A stretch of DNA of 48,173 nt from a virus (IMGVR_UViG_3300021437_000029:1-48173), one strand, 5' to 3'; numbered from the stretch's first letter, positions 1 to 9,672 are shown. A program made the numbers and translations. Notes: a model not told the origin generated them from the sequence alone.

Positions 1-126
1 TTCCTTTATGATTTCCTAGGGGCTGGGCAAACACGGTTACAGAAACGGCTGCCGAAAAAGTATGGTCCGCGTTCAGCCGACAAGAAAGTGCTTAAGCTTA
101 TTCGTGAACAGCACAATCCGTTCATC
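1..126. repeat. Left copy of terminal direct repeat (contig overlap)
   Basis: These 126 bases recur exactly at 48047-48172, at the other end of the window. The next base differs (G at 127, A at 48173). The polymerase reading frame continues perfectly from one copy into the other, so the repeat most simply marks closure of a circular or circularly permuted assembly. A true short terminal repeat is less likely because it would lie inside an essential gene. Confidence 0.9.
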
Positions 127-1491
127 GACAACTTCATCGATCGTATGGAACGTTATGACAAGCCGAATACCATTTTGTCCTATTTCGGAAAATGGGGCAA
201 ATTCACATATAAGGACACAGGCTGTGCACTTGAATGGCTGAATGCATGCGGTACTGAAACAGGCCGTATGTCATCGGGGCATTCACAGTTCTGGTGCGGA
301 GGCAACGGACAGAACATTTCCGGTAAGTTGCGTGAATGGTTCTATGCGCATCGTGACTACATTCTTCTTGACATCGACTATTCGGCATCTGATGATCGTT
401 GGGTTGCATACGATAGTGAAGACCCGGTGAAGATGGACCTTGTCGAAAGTGGCAAAGATCCGCATTGCTTCCATGCAGCTATGTTCTTCGGCTATGATTA
501 TGAAGAATTGAAAGCAGGCCATGACAACGAAGAAGCATGGGTTGATGCCGAGGAAATTGGTATTCGTTGGATCGTGAAGAAGGTCGGGCATGGCAAGAAC
601 TATGATGCACAGCCACCTACCATCTATGATACGATGGGCCGCAAGGGTGTTGTTCATGCCGCAATTGCCATGGGCTACAAAGATGCCGCAGGTTGGTCAA
701 CAGAAAAGTTGTTGAAAATTTGCGAGTTGCTTTGCAAGAAATATGACGACCCGAAGATTGGGTTGTATCGCCGGCTAATTCCATGGCGGCGTGAGATTGT
801 GAATAAGGTCATTAAGGATGGTGGCCGCATGACCAACCCGTTCGGTTTCACTCGTGTGTTCATGGAAGATTTGAATTCTGCTGCAACTCATCGAACGATT
901 GCCGCACAGGTCGGTCAAGGTGACACTGCCGGTAATGCTAACCGCGCTTTGCTCGAAATCTATTTTCGTGGTGTGTGCGACACACATTGCTACTTCCGTA
1001 AACAAGTCCATGATAGTTTCACTTTCCTCATCCACAAGGACTATATCTCGGAGAAGGTTGCGCAGATTAAGGAAATCATGGAACGTAAGATTTTGCTCCG
1101 TGATCGTTGGGTGCGCATTCCCACGGATGCCAAGGTTGGTTTGGTCTGGGGAAAGCATATGCTTTCGTGGACGCCTGAGGTCACCTATGACGACATCGTC
1201 GAGTTTACGAAAAAGCGTTTCGGTCGACTTCCGGGTACCCCGATTTCAGAAGTCATCTCAAAGGAAAAATTGGTACCTTTGAGTTCCATCGTCAAACCGA
1301 ATACTGGTACGGGGACGATGGCCAGTGAAGAAGTCGAAGAAAATATAGCCTTCGATGAGCATGCAACTTTCGATATCAATGCGTTTGCTAGTTTTCTGGA
1401 TAGCGCTTCGATCGGCTCCGCTGCCACAGAAAGCATTGACGAAGACCAAGAAGCTGATCTTTCACTTCTCGATGCATCAGAAGGAGAATAA
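1..1491 (+). CDS. polA: Family A DNA polymerase, C-terminal part (gene wraps around the contig ends)
   Basis: This is the palm and fingers half of a Pol I-like replicative DNA polymerase. The frame is open from base 1 and joins the N-terminal half at 46787-48173, giving a protein of about 916 aa. Numbering from the ATG at 46787, motif A is DYSASDDRWVAY with the catalytic Asp at 546. The O-helix (motif B) begins at R609 with K613 and Y621. Motif C is QVHDSF with the catalytic Asp at 758. A conserved region with QGDTAGNANRAL lies between B and C. There is no 5'-3' exonuclease domain, as is usual in phages. Odd residues: motif C has HDS instead of HDE, motif A has Asp where Glu is usual, and His617 sits where E. 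coli Phe762 aligns. About 150 residues follow motif C and look disordered and acidic. A strong ribosome site for the next gene begins inside the last codons. Confidence 0.93.
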   Translation, partial: FLYDFLGAGQTRLQKRLPKKYGPRSADKKVLKLIREQHNPFIDNFIDRMERYDKPNTILSYFGKWGKFTYKDTGCALEWLNACGTETGRMSSGHSQFWCGGNGQNISGKLREWFYAHRDYILLDIDYSASDDRWVAYDSEDPVKMDLVESGKDPHCFHAAMFFGYDYEELKAGHDNEEAWVDAEEIGIRWIVKKVGHGKNYDAQPPTIYDTMGRKGVVHAAIAMGYKDAAGWSTEKLLKICELLCKKYDDPKIGLYRRLIPWRREIVNKVIKDGGRMTNPFGFTRVFMEDLNSAATHRTIAAQVGQGDTAGNANRALLEIYFRGVCDTHCYFRKQVHDSFTFLIHKDYISEKVAQIKEIMERKILLRDRWVRIPTDAKVGLVWGKHMLSWTPEVTYDDIVEFTKKRFGRLPGTPISEVISKEKLVPLSSIVKPNTGTGTMASEEVEENIAFDEHATFDINAFASFLDSASIGSAATESIDEDQEADLSLLDASEGE

Positions 1492-1493
1492 CA

Positions 1494-1739
1494 ATGGCTT
1501 ATTCCATTACGGTGGCGCCGTTCACCAATATCGCGGCGTTCTCGGGCACGACGGGTGCCATTCAGGCCACCACGAAAGCGGGCCTCATCACGACGCTCAA
1601 CAGCTTTCGTGCTCTGGTCGTGCAGGCTGACGGTGCGGCTCCGGCCAAACCGGACTTCATTTTCGTGAACAAGTATGTCGCTGACAAGCTGGCCGCGGAA
1701 ATCGATGCCATCACTGCCGCCGTCACCGCGCACGCGTAA
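1494..1739 (+). CDS. Small 81-aa protein of unknown function with distinctive codon use
   Basis: The gene starts two bases after the polymerase stop and has a strong AGGAG ribosome site. The product is 81 aa, rich in Ala, Thr and Val, with few charged residues in the first half (GTTGAIQATTKAGLITTL) and a helical-looking C-terminus (VADKLAAEIDAITAAVTAHA). No membrane segment or signal peptide is convincing. I do not recognise the family. Codons are strongly biased to GCG, GGC, ACG and CTC, unlike the polymerase before it but like the major capsid gene, which hints at high expression. A strong terminator follows at 1819-1862. It could be an abundant DNA-associated or virion-decoration protein, but that is a guess. 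Confidence 0.8.
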   Translation: MAYSITVAPFTNIAAFSGTTGAIQATTKAGLITTLNSFRALVVQADGAAPAKPDFIFVNKYVADKLAAEIDAITAAVTAHA

Positions 1740-1818
1740 CCGGCATTCGGTATGACAAGCCGGGAGCACAAGTTGTGGCACTGGGTCAAGGCCTCAGTTC
1801 GCTACATACGGTAAGGTT

Positions 1819-1862
1819 GGCCCGTGGGTCAGTTAAATAACCCCAGCCCACGGGCCTTTAAT
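1819..1862 (+). terminator. Rho-independent terminator after the 81-aa gene
   Basis: A perfect 10-bp stem pairs 1819-1828 with 1847-1856 around an 18-nt loop and is followed by a TTTAATT tract. It lies between the 81-aa gene and the next gene, so it should cut polymerase-operon transcripts here, with read-through serving the kinase and helicase. Confidence 0.75.
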
Positions 1863-1875
1863 TGGAGGAAGTATC

Positions 1876-2151
1876 ATGATTATCGGAATTCCCTTCGCGG
1901 GAGAGAAGGAATTTAACACTGCTGAGTCCTTTGCCAAGGCTCTGGTGGATAGCAATCCGTACACGGCAAAATCAATCCGCGCCGATTTGATGGCCAACAC
2001 TGACGAATTGCGAACGGTATTGCGCAATCCTTCGTCGGACTGTATGATTGTCATATTCGATCGATGGATCGATGCACAGGCCAAGCGTTCGGAAAAGACT
2101 TTCCGCAACGTAATCGAGGATAATTTCGGCTACATCGTGGAGGTTCGGTGA
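1876..2151 (+). CDS. Hypothetical protein, 91 aa
   Basis: The start ATG follows a GGAGG ribosome site (around 1863-1867). The product is a soluble mixed alpha/beta protein of 91 aa with the segment SDCMIVIFDRWIDAQAKR in its second half. No known motif is recognised. The stop codon overlaps the ATG of the dNMP kinase by one base (TGATG), so the two are translationally coupled. A link to nucleotide metabolism can only be inferred from position. Confidence 0.75.
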   Translation: MIIGIPFAGEKEFNTAESFAKALVDSNPYTAKSIRADLMANTDELRTVLRNPSSDCMIVIFDRWIDAQAKRSEKTFRNVIEDNFGYIVEVR

Positions 2152-2888
2152 TGGCAGACGAACCTAAATCACCTTCGATGTTTTCCATAGAGCCGATGGT
2201 GCAGATCGGTGACCAGTGCTATGCAAGCATGCCGTATGTCATCGGGCTGGCTGGTCATAAGGGCGCAGGCAAGAGCACACTGGCCCAGAAGTTCACCAGC
2301 TTCACCACAGTACCCTTGTCCTATGAGGTGAAGGCTATGGTGAAAGGTTTTCTTCGTTCACTTGGCTTTTCTTGGAAGGTGATTGAAGAATATTCGTTGC
2401 CCGAGGACAAGGAAAAAGAAATTCCTGGTCTGGCCGAACTCGCTTTTCACTCCGACATGGACCGTGCACAGTCAGGCCGGATTTTGTCCATGCGATATCT
2501 CTGGACAACGTTGGGCACGGAGTGGGGACGTGACATGGTCGGACCGGATATTTGGGTTTCTCAGACTAATGCAGCCATCACAAATATCCGCAATCATGGT
2601 GGTCGTTGTCTCATCGACGGTATTCGGTTTCAAGAAGAAATCGATTTGATAAAACGGTGGAATGGCGTCATCATCTGGGTGAACGATGGCTTCCCGCATT
2701 ATCAGTGGGTGGAAAGTCAGGGCCACAAAAGCGAAAAGTATATGGGGCCGGACTTGGCTGATTACGTCTACGACGGCTACAGGGTACAGCGCGATCAAGG
2801 CAAGGAATTCGATCGGCTTCTTAGCTGGCTGTGGCGCCATGGCCTTTCAGCGCCAACAGTATTACCTGAGTCAGTCCCTCAGAAATGA
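2151..2888 (+). CDS. Deoxynucleoside monophosphate kinase
   Basis: A phage dNMP kinase, which phosphorylates deoxynucleoside monophosphates with ATP to feed DNA synthesis. The 245-aa product (from ATG 2151; a GTG three bases earlier is possible) has a canonical P-loop GHKGAGKS at residues 35-42. The family signature YLWTTLGTEWGRD, followed by VGPDIWV, lies in the middle and the IDGIRFQEEIDLI acidic segment follows; both resemble phage dNMP kinases of the T4 gp1/T5 type. A short N-terminal extension of about 30 residues precedes the core. The gene sits downstream of the polymerase in the replication convoy, which fits. Adenylate kinase-like specificity is an alternative. Confidence 0.85.
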   Translation: MADEPKSPSMFSIEPMVQIGDQCYASMPYVIGLAGHKGAGKSTLAQKFTSFTTVPLSYEVKAMVKGFLRSLGFSWKVIEEYSLPEDKEKEIPGLAELAFHSDMDRAQSGRILSMRYLWTTLGTEWGRDMVGPDIWVSQTNAAITNIRNHGGRCLIDGIRFQEEIDLIKRWNGVIIWVNDGFPHYQWVESQGHKSEKYMGPDLADYVYDGYRVQRDQGKEFDRLLSWLWRHGLSAPTVLPESVPQK

Positions 2889-2929
2889 CAGAGTAAGTGT
2901 TGCTGGAACACTAAGTACTGCGGGGAATT

Positions 2930-4324
2930 ATGGAATTAAAAGAAACGCATCCCATTTTGGCGCGATACCTTAGGTATACGCGTAACACAGAAAGCCCGGC
3001 GCTATTTCATTCGTGGGCTTTCTTGAGTGGGGTAAGCGCAGCATTAGGCCGCCGTTGTTGGTACAAGTTTGGCACGTATGTCACATTGCCGAATATGTTC
3101 GTTGTACTCTGTGGCCCGCCTTCACTGCGCAAAAGTTCAGCCATCAATCCTGTTCGTAGTTTGTTGCAGGGAACTACCGGTGTTCGCTTTGCGCCAAGTG
3201 ACACCGGTGGCCAGCGCCAAGGCTTGATCGAAGCTATGCTCGGCGAGAATGAAAAGCTTGAGGATAGCGAGGACGACAAACAGATTGAAGTAATGCTTGC
3301 GAAAGCCGGTTCTGTTGGTGAATTGTTTGAGGAAAAAGTAATCAATACCTTGAATAATTATTCGCTTGACTCGCGCGATCCTAACTCCATGTTCATTAGT
3401 GCGCCAAATCTATCATCAGTTATCGGCGAAAATAACTCAGCACTTTTGACTTTTATGCAGCAACTTTACGATGGTGAGGATTATTCGTATCATTTGAAAA
3501 ATAGTGTTCGACTTTTGAAGGACTCAGTTCTTGGAATGCTTGCAGGCACAACAGCATCAGCATTCGCGCAAAGTATCCAGAGCCCGGTGATGGGCCAGGA
3601 CTTCATGGCTCGTTGCATTTTCGTGTATGCTGATGAGCAGAAAATAAGGAAAATTCCGCGTCCTTCGTTGAATGAAGAGATGCGGCCAGAGTTTGCTAAA
3701 ATTTTCGAACGGGTGTACAATGAACTTAGTGGAGAATTTTCGGAGACATCTTCGGCGGCGAAACTTCTTGATGAAATTTACGTTAGGGGCGTGTCATTGC
3801 TCGACACGCGTTTTGTTCATTATGTGCAGCGCCGACAGACGCATCTGCAGAAGGTCAGTATGGCTTTGGCAGCGTCTCGCTGTAGCCTTGTTATTGACGA
3901 GTGCGATGTGGTTGCTGCTGATGCCATGCTATCTCTTACCGAAGATGGAATGCCTTATGCATTGGGTGAATACGGTCTTGCAAAGCTTAGTGCTGCCAAA
4001 GCCAAGCTCTCCGAAATGTTGTGCTCGACAGTGGAAGGCATCCCTGTTGAAACGGTATTCACTATAATGTCGAAAGACATGAAGCCGCAAGAATGCGAGA
4101 TGGCAATTCGTGAATTGGAATTGGCCAATCGCATTCGGTACGTAGACATTCCACATATTGGCCGGTGCGTGATCGGTGTATCTTCGACGGATGCCGCGCG
4201 GAATAGAAAACGCAAAGCATCTGCAACCCATCTATTCCAGCAAGAAGCAGAAGCAAAAGCAGCCAAGCGGCAAGCTGCCATGGACGGGTTGGAAAAAGAC
4301 AACGTCATTCCATTAAGCAAATAG
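2930..4324 (+). CDS. DUF3987-like P-loop ATPase, putative replicative helicase
   Basis: The 464-aa protein resembles DUF3987/YfjI-type phage ATPases, which often serve as replication helicases. Its N-terminus has the family pattern: FHSWAFLSGVSAALGRRCW, then LPNMFVVLCGPPSLRKSS. The P-loop GPPSLRKS (residues 62-69) has Arg where the standard motif has Gly. A central region (NSALLTFMQQLYDGEDY and DFMARCIFVY) matches the way these proteins continue. The basic C-terminus is rich in Ala, Lys and Gln. It is the last gene of the rightward convoy, 41 nt after the kinase. No primase domain is visible here or elsewhere in the window, so priming may rely on the host or on an unrecognised protein. Helicase activity is inferred from family and context. 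Confidence 0.7.
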   Translation: MELKETHPILARYLRYTRNTESPALFHSWAFLSGVSAALGRRCWYKFGTYVTLPNMFVVLCGPPSLRKSSAINPVRSLLQGTTGVRFAPSDTGGQRQGLIEAMLGENEKLEDSEDDKQIEVMLAKAGSVGELFEEKVINTLNNYSLDSRDPNSMFISAPNLSSVIGENNSALLTFMQQLYDGEDYSYHLKNSVRLLKDSVLGMLAGTTASAFAQSIQSPVMGQDFMARCIFVYADEQKIRKIPRPSLNEEMRPEFAKIFERVYNELSGEFSETSSAAKLLDEIYVRGVSLLDTRFVHYVQRRQTHLQKVSMALAASRCSLVIDECDVVAADAMLSLTEDGMPYALGEYGLAKLSAAKAKLSEMLCSTVEGIPVETVFTIMSKDMKPQECEMAIRELELANRIRYVDIPHIGRCVIGVSSTDAARNRKRKASATHLFQQEAEAKAAKRQAAMDGLEKDNVIPLSK

Positions 4325-4333
4325 ATAAAAGAA

Positions 4334-4361
4334 TGGCCCGGGCTGTCCGCAACCCGGGCCA
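4334..4361 (-). terminator. GC-rich hairpin between the two convergent operons
   Basis: A perfect 9-bp stem (TGGCCCGGG at 4334-4342 with CCCGGGCCA at 4353-4361) with a 10-nt loop. On the minus strand it is followed by a T-rich run (ATTCTTTTAT), so it can terminate the leftward late operon. On the plus strand the downstream T-tract is weak, but the hairpin may still help end the rightward operon at 4324. Confidence 0.7.
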
Positions 4362-4389
4362 AGTTATAGGACTCACACCCCAGGAAGAA

Positions 4390-7300
4390 TTACCTTCCCG
4401 AGCTCGTATCTTGCAGGTCAGGTGAAACCGGTTCAATATCCGAATTGTCCGGTTCTTTTTGCATCGCTGCAAGCATATTCTGGAATTCAATTCCCTGTGC
4501 TGAACTCATCAAGGATCGCAATTTTAGCGAGGTCTTTGATTGAGTAGCTGTGATGGTATTATTGCGGAGCCAATTACCGAATTCCGCCGGATCACCACCA
4601 GACCTCGTATAATCATACACGGCCTTTTGCATATCAGCAATTCCATAATTGCCAGAACGGATCATGGCCCGAGTACGCTGGTTCAGTTCCTGCCGAAGTC
4701 CGGACTGATTGGCATCCACAATCTTTTGCTGATAGTATGCATCCTGCAGCGCACGTTCCTGCGAAGGCACGGAGCCAGCCAAAGTTGCGGCAAGATGCAT
4801 GAAGTCCATGGTACCATTAGCGATGACCTGCCCGGATTTATCCGTTGCACTATTGGCCGCCATGTCCATCACATTTTTGATGAAGCGGTTGGTGGAATAA
4901 TGCGACAAGATTTCCTCCTGTTGCTGCAGAGAGAACCCATTCAAGAAGTTGCTGGCCGTTTGCTGCATGATGTTGCCCATGTTAGTGATGAGCTGGATGG
5001 GCGGCAACTTGTTGGCATCATACAGATAGGTAAGAGGTGTCGGTGTAACTCCGGCATATGAACCAACTGTTGGCATGTATTTAGACATGTCAACAGAACC
5101 GCGTGAATACAGAGCAATGCCGTCCTGCCCGAAAAGACGAGGAATGTTGGACACGGAACCATGAAGTAAAAGCTCACTGGCCATCGGCGGAAGGTTCCGG
5201 TTTATTCTACCCTCGAGTGTGTCGCTCTGTATTCCATCCGAGCCGATGTACTGGTTCCATGCATTCCAGCCCGGAAGCCCTGCAGCACCGAACACCGAAC
5301 CCTGCAGAGCGAATTGCGTTCCAATGGCCCGTACGTCTCGGTTTTCCACATAGGAAAGTAACCGGCGATAGTAGTTGAACATATAGGTCTGGAAAGCACC
5401 GAGTGGCATACCCAATGCACCTTGGAAAATGCCCGGTTTGTTTTGCGGCGAATAGTTGCCGATGACTTGGTTCACCAAATGCTGGGCGAAGATGAATTGA
5501 TTGCGCTCATCCTGATAGCCGATCATATCCTTGGCCATAGAGTAGCCAATGCCCCACACGATTTTACGCGAATGGGTTTCGGATTTATCGGCCAGCATCG
5601 ATGCAGCATTGATAAAATTGTCAAGGCCACTTTTGGTGCCAGTTTTTTCCTGCGAAAGAATTCGATCGATGGAGGTGTATTCCGGATCGAGCATGCCCAT
5701 TGCGGCCGCTCGGTTCATTGGCTCGGTAAGCGAACCGTCGAATTCATGCTTGAACCCTTGAGCTAGCGCTTTCATTGGGGAGAAAGCAAAGTTGCCATTG
5801 GAGTCAAGGCGGCCTAGGTCCATACCGAAAGCACCATTGCGCGCCATGAAATCCGCATCAGCTTCTCCGGGGCGCCGGCGCATCGAAGCAACCACAGCAG
5901 GAAGAACGGTAGCGACACCCAAGTAGTTGAGCAAAGGTGTACCACCATTAAGCATGCGAATTGCCAAGGCATTGGAGACTTTGGAAACTTCGGCTAAAGT
6001 CGCACGAGTTGTCCACGGTGCTTGTGGCTTGTAAGTGCTTTCGAGCCATTGAGCCACGTTATTGAATGGAGAATACGCTTGGGCTTTTGCCATGTACTGC
6101 GCATATTCTTTGGGCTCGATGTTCTTTTTCAAGAAACTTTGCAGCTCTTCTCCGGCCGCACCTTTCAGGCCAGTCCATGCATTATAGGCCACGGAAAGCA
6201 GAGCATCGGTGGTGTTCTCGATTTTTCCGTAGAGCTGAGCCATAGTGCCATTAGGATTGCGCGTTGACCGCGAATAAGCCGTGGCAACATAGCGGTCAAA
6301 AATGTTGTATTCTTTGAGGAAGCCAGATTCCGGAGTAACCGAAGCAGCCATACGTGCATAGTTCAGTTGCGGCTCAAGCAGCAAAGCGCGAGCACGTGTG
6401 CCAACGGCAAGGTAATTGTTGGTGAGGCTTTTCACCATATCCAAGTAGGATTGAGGTGTACGATCTATTTGCGTTTCAATCAAGCCGCCGTGCATAGCCG
6501 AATTCTTGTTTAGAAAATCCGAATAATCCATGATGTTGAACATGGAAGCATCAGCCGCAGCTTGTCGTTGAACTGTGGCACTATTGATGGCGGTGTGGAT
6601 TTCGCCAGTCTGGTTTGTCAGAAGGTCGGAAGCATCCTTGGCCAACGACTCGTTTGTGGCCGCAGTACCGCGGCTGTAGATGTTGATGGTCTTGCCTTGC
6701 GAATTTTGCACAAACCAAGCTTTGTCCGAATAGAGTTCAGGAGCCGGAAGGTGGAAATCTCGCAGCTGAATTGGTGGCAACCCGAGCATTTGACGAATAA
6801 CGTTTGCTTCACTGCCCTGCTGCAAAGTCAAGTCCGAGAGATTTTTGGCCGCAGCACCAGCATTTTCCGAGACTTCCAGCGGAATGATATTGCCGGCATT
6901 GCGCTGTGACAAGGCCATGTCCGGCATCAACCAATCACCATTAGCGTTGGACGGCGGTATTGCGTCCTTGCCAAAATAAAGCTGAATGGCGGAAAGATTG
7001 CGCGGGTCATCCTTGTCAAGAATAAAGTGTGTAACATTCTGACCAGTATCACCAGCAACAGGAACGAAGTCCACGCTTTTCACAACGTAACCATGCCGAT
7101 ACGATTGCTGAACACGGTTCACGTCAATGGCATCCGCGATATTTTCGCGACTGGTCAAGGCCGCAGTGAACGGGGCTTGACTTTCCAGCTGCTTTGCGGT
7201 AACATTCTGGATAATCTGATCGTTGTATTGCGTGACCAGTTGCAGCGATTTCATTGTATTGTTGTATTGGTTCACACGATCGGCGTAACCCATAACGCCT

Positions 7301-9672
7301 TTGCCCATCTGTGAACCTTCGAACAAACCTTCGACGTCACGCGCCGAGTCCAAGGCCGCAATGCCGCTGATAGATGAAACGGTAGCATTCACAACCGGAG
7401 CTTGCTCGGCAGTTACGGCCGCAAGTTGTGCGACTTGATGCTGACGAAGTTGGGTAGTTTCTGCGGCAAGAAAAGAATTGGAACGCGGCAGAGTTGGGAT
7501 GTTGTCCGCATGCACCAATATGGGTTTAATATCATTCTGCATCCACATGTTGCCAGTAAGGGCCGGCTTGATGCCGGGATCAGAGATGCCCGCACTTTCA
7601 CGAACGGCTGCTTGCAAGAGGTCCACCTTGGACTCAGTGGGAGAGACACCATCGAAAATCTCCCCAAGGTCTTTAGTGCCTGATGCAGCCATATCTGAGA
7701 AGAACGAAGTCAGCGGGCTCATGCGGTCATAGGTACCAGCCGGCATATTCAAGCGCTGCAAGAATTCTTCCGGCAGCATTCCGCTTTTATTTAGCGCACG
7801 CAATGCAGTTTTCGTAACGCCACCCAGTACATTGTTGATGCCACGGCGGAATTCCTGGTAGCGTTCGTTGGTGATGTGGAGCAAAACATCGTCCATATCA
7901 TGGAAACCATCCAGCGAAATGTGGGCGTTAATGTCCGGGTTCTTTTGCCCCACGGATGCAATGAGATCGAGCTCGCGCCACGGTCGTTGCGGCGAAAGCA
8001 CAATGGAGGGTTGAACCGGAGAGGCCTTCCACGAATTGATCATCTTGCTGCCGACCGCCTGCAAGGCATCGAAATCCTCCTGCACGGGATTTTGCGGCAT
8101 CGTGATGTTAAAGTTGTGATCAATGCGGATGTCATTGCCGGCATCCGAAGTGGTGTGCAGGAATTTAACCGGCTGAATAGAGCCAGTTTGCGGAGAAGGC
8201 GTGCTCAGTCTGCGAGCCGGTGCACCCTCATCGCCCCAGAATGAACTGGTAGTATCTTGCGTTGCAGCTTTCGGAGTGAAAGAACCTGCAGTAATATCCG
8301 ACATGTCGTGGTTATCGAAGAACCGAGCGGCACGTGTGGAATAGTTATTGATGGAACCGTCGCCTTCAACAACATAGCGATAGTTGTCGAGTGCATTCAG
8401 CACTGTATCAAATTGGCCCTGCAATGCCCCGGCTTGTTCAGGAGTAATTGCCTTGCCGTGCTGCAGCAGCGTTGGGATTTCACTGCGCATAGTTTCGTTG
8501 TATGAACGCTGGTCCGCAATGTCGGCAAGAAACGAGTCTTTGTCACCAGGCAATGCAGTAAATTTCTTGGCACCGACGAAGGCCAGCGGATTATCCGTCA
8601 ACGTGTTGCGCAAGACCTGATGCTGGTCATCGGTCAGGTTAATTTTCGGCGCCATATCCAGGGGATAGGGGTCAGAAGCAACGCCATCGAATTGCTTGCG
8701 AAGCACACCATCGATTACCGAAATATCCGACGTAGCATTCGAACGATTGGTGGCCGTAAATCCTGGAGCCTGCGTAACTGCATAGCTGTCATTGCGTGCC
8801 GCAGCATACGTGGAGATACCAATGCCACGCTCGCCTGTATGGAAAGTTGTGTTGGCTAAAGTTTCTTCAAGCGGAGAGAGCGTGCGCGCGGTATCCCACA
8901 CACCACGAAAGATTTTGTTGACGGCGAACCGAGCTGCCACAAAGTCGATGCCGGATTGGAAGGCCGCACCAGCTACACCCCATTTGGCGTAGTCAGCGGT
9001 AGTCTGGTCGGAGGGCATCAAGACGCTGTTGTTGTAGAGCCCACCATAAGCAGCATCGAATACAGCGCTCTGCCGCAAACTCTCGGCAAACTGGCCTCTG
9101 TAATAGGCATTTTTCGCAGCGGAAGTTGCTGCGGAATTGAGCGTACGCCCGGTAATAATTCCAACATCTGCGCTGGCATTCGTAGCAGCATCCGTGACAC
9201 CCTGCTGTAATTGAGTAAGCCGAGTACTCGAACCAAGCAAAGCATCGGCCGTTGTACTATTCTTCAAGAAGTCACCGAAGACGCCAGTTTCGCGGGCCCA
9301 ACGTGCACCCTTGAGTACTTTCATGCCGAGAGTACCGGGGATGGCCATACCCACAATATCCGATGCGGTGCGGATGGGGGTACGGTTCCGGGCATACCAA
9401 TCGCCGAAACCTTGTGGGCCGAAGACGCTGGTCAAAGTATTACTGACATCTGAGTCCTTCAAGACTCCGACTGAAGTGCCCATAGTATCAACAAGACCAG
9501 CAGCAAGACCTGGGAGACCATATACAGCCAACCTTCCCAGTTGCTGATCTTGTTGAACTTGTTGCGAACCAAGCGTCGAAACCTGACCTGTGCCCAACGT
9601 ATTGGGTGTCGGCCCTGCAGTGTCCTCGAATTCATTTGAGTTTCCCGCATTAGGCACAAAATTATACGCCAT
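4390..9672 (-). CDS. Giant internal virion / DNA ejection protein, 1760 aa
   Basis: This is the largest gene of the phage and the last of the late operon. By size, position and composition it corresponds to the very large ejected core proteins of podoviruses (T7 gp16-like role), which help carry DNA through the cell envelope. The sequence is Ala, Asn and Gln rich, with a polar low-complexity N-terminus and long helical stretches. Hydrophobic segments occur near the N-terminus (QLGRLAVYGLPGLAAGLVDT) and in the last third (TPLLNYLGVATVLPAVVASM). No transglycosylase or other enzyme motif was recognised. The start has a clean GGAG ribosome site. The function is inferred from context and not from a domain match. 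Confidence 0.75.
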   Translation of the reverse strand: MAYNFVPNAGNSNEFEDTAGPTPNTLGTGQVSTLGSQQVQQDQQLGRLAVYGLPGLAAGLVDTMGTSVGVLKDSDVSNTLTSVFGPQGFGDWYARNRTPIRTASDIVGMAIPGTLGMKVLKGARWARETGVFGDFLKNSTTADALLGSSTRLTQLQQGVTDAATNASADVGIITGRTLNSAATSAAKNAYYRGQFAESLRQSAVFDAAYGGLYNNSVLMPSDQTTADYAKWGVAGAAFQSGIDFVAARFAVNKIFRGVWDTARTLSPLEETLANTTFHTGERGIGISTYAAARNDSYAVTQAPGFTATNRSNATSDISVIDGVLRKQFDGVASDPYPLDMAPKINLTDDQHQVLRNTLTDNPLAFVGAKKFTALPGDKDSFLADIADQRSYNETMRSEIPTLLQHGKAITPEQAGALQGQFDTVLNALDNYRYVVEGDGSINNYSTRAARFFDNHDMSDITAGSFTPKAATQDTTSSFWGDEGAPARRLSTPSPQTGSIQPVKFLHTTSDAGNDIRIDHNFNITMPQNPVQEDFDALQAVGSKMINSWKASPVQPSIVLSPQRPWRELDLIASVGQKNPDINAHISLDGFHDMDDVLLHITNERYQEFRRGINNVLGGVTKTALRALNKSGMLPEEFLQRLNMPAGTYDRMSPLTSFFSDMAASGTKDLGEIFDGVSPTESKVDLLQAAVRESAGISDPGIKPALTGNMWMQNDIKPILVHADNIPTLPRSNSFLAAETTQLRQHQVAQLAAVTAEQAPVVNATVSSISGIAALDSARDVEGLFEGSQMGKGVMGYADRVNQYNNTMKSLQLVTQYNDQIIQNVTAKQLESQAPFTAALTSRENIADAIDVNRVQQSYRHGYVVKSVDFVPVAGDTGQNVTHFILDKDDPRNLSAIQLYFGKDAIPPSNANGDWLMPDMALSQRNAGNIIPLEVSENAGAAAKNLSDLTLQQGSEANVIRQMLGLPPIQLRDFHLPAPELYSDKAWFVQNSQGKTINIYSRGTAATNESLAKDASDLLTNQTGEIHTAINSATVQRQAAADASMFNIMDYSDFLNKNSAMHGGLIETQIDRTPQSYLDMVKSLTNNYLAVGTRARALLLEPQLNYARMAASVTPESGFLKEYNIFDRYVATAYSRSTRNPNGTMAQLYGKIENTTDALLSVAYNAWTGLKGAAGEELQSFLKKNIEPKEYAQYMAKAQAYSPFNNVAQWLESTYKPQAPWTTRATLAEVSKVSNALAIRMLNGGTPLLNYLGVATVLPAVVASMRRRPGEADADFMARNGAFGMDLGRLDSNGNFAFSPMKALAQGFKHEFDGSLTEPMNRAAAMGMLDPEYTSIDRILSQEKTGTKSGLDNFINAASMLADKSETHSRKIVWGIGYSMAKDMIGYQDERNQFIFAQHLVNQVIGNYSPQNKPGIFQGALGMPLGAFQTYMFNYYRRLLSYVENRDVRAIGTQFALQGSVFGAAGLPGWNAWNQYIGSDGIQSDTLEGRINRNLPPMASELLLHGSVSNIPRLFGQDGIALYSRGSVDMSKYMPTVGSYAGVTPTPLTYLYDANKLPPIQLITNMGNIMQQTASNFLNGFSLQQQEEILSHYSTNRFIKNVMDMAANSATDKSGQVIANGTMDFMHLAATLAGSVPSQERALQDAYYQQKIVDANQSGLRQELNQRTRAMIRSGNYGIADMQKAVYDYTRSGGDPAEFGNWLRNNTITATQSKTSLKLRSLMSSAQGIEFQNMLAAMQKEPDNSDIEPVSPDLQDTSSGR

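Noticed and set aside
1185-1781. A 198-codon minus-strand frame over the polymerase end and the 81-aa gene
   Set aside because: It is Arg-rich antisense sequence with no ribosome site, opposite two well-supported genes.
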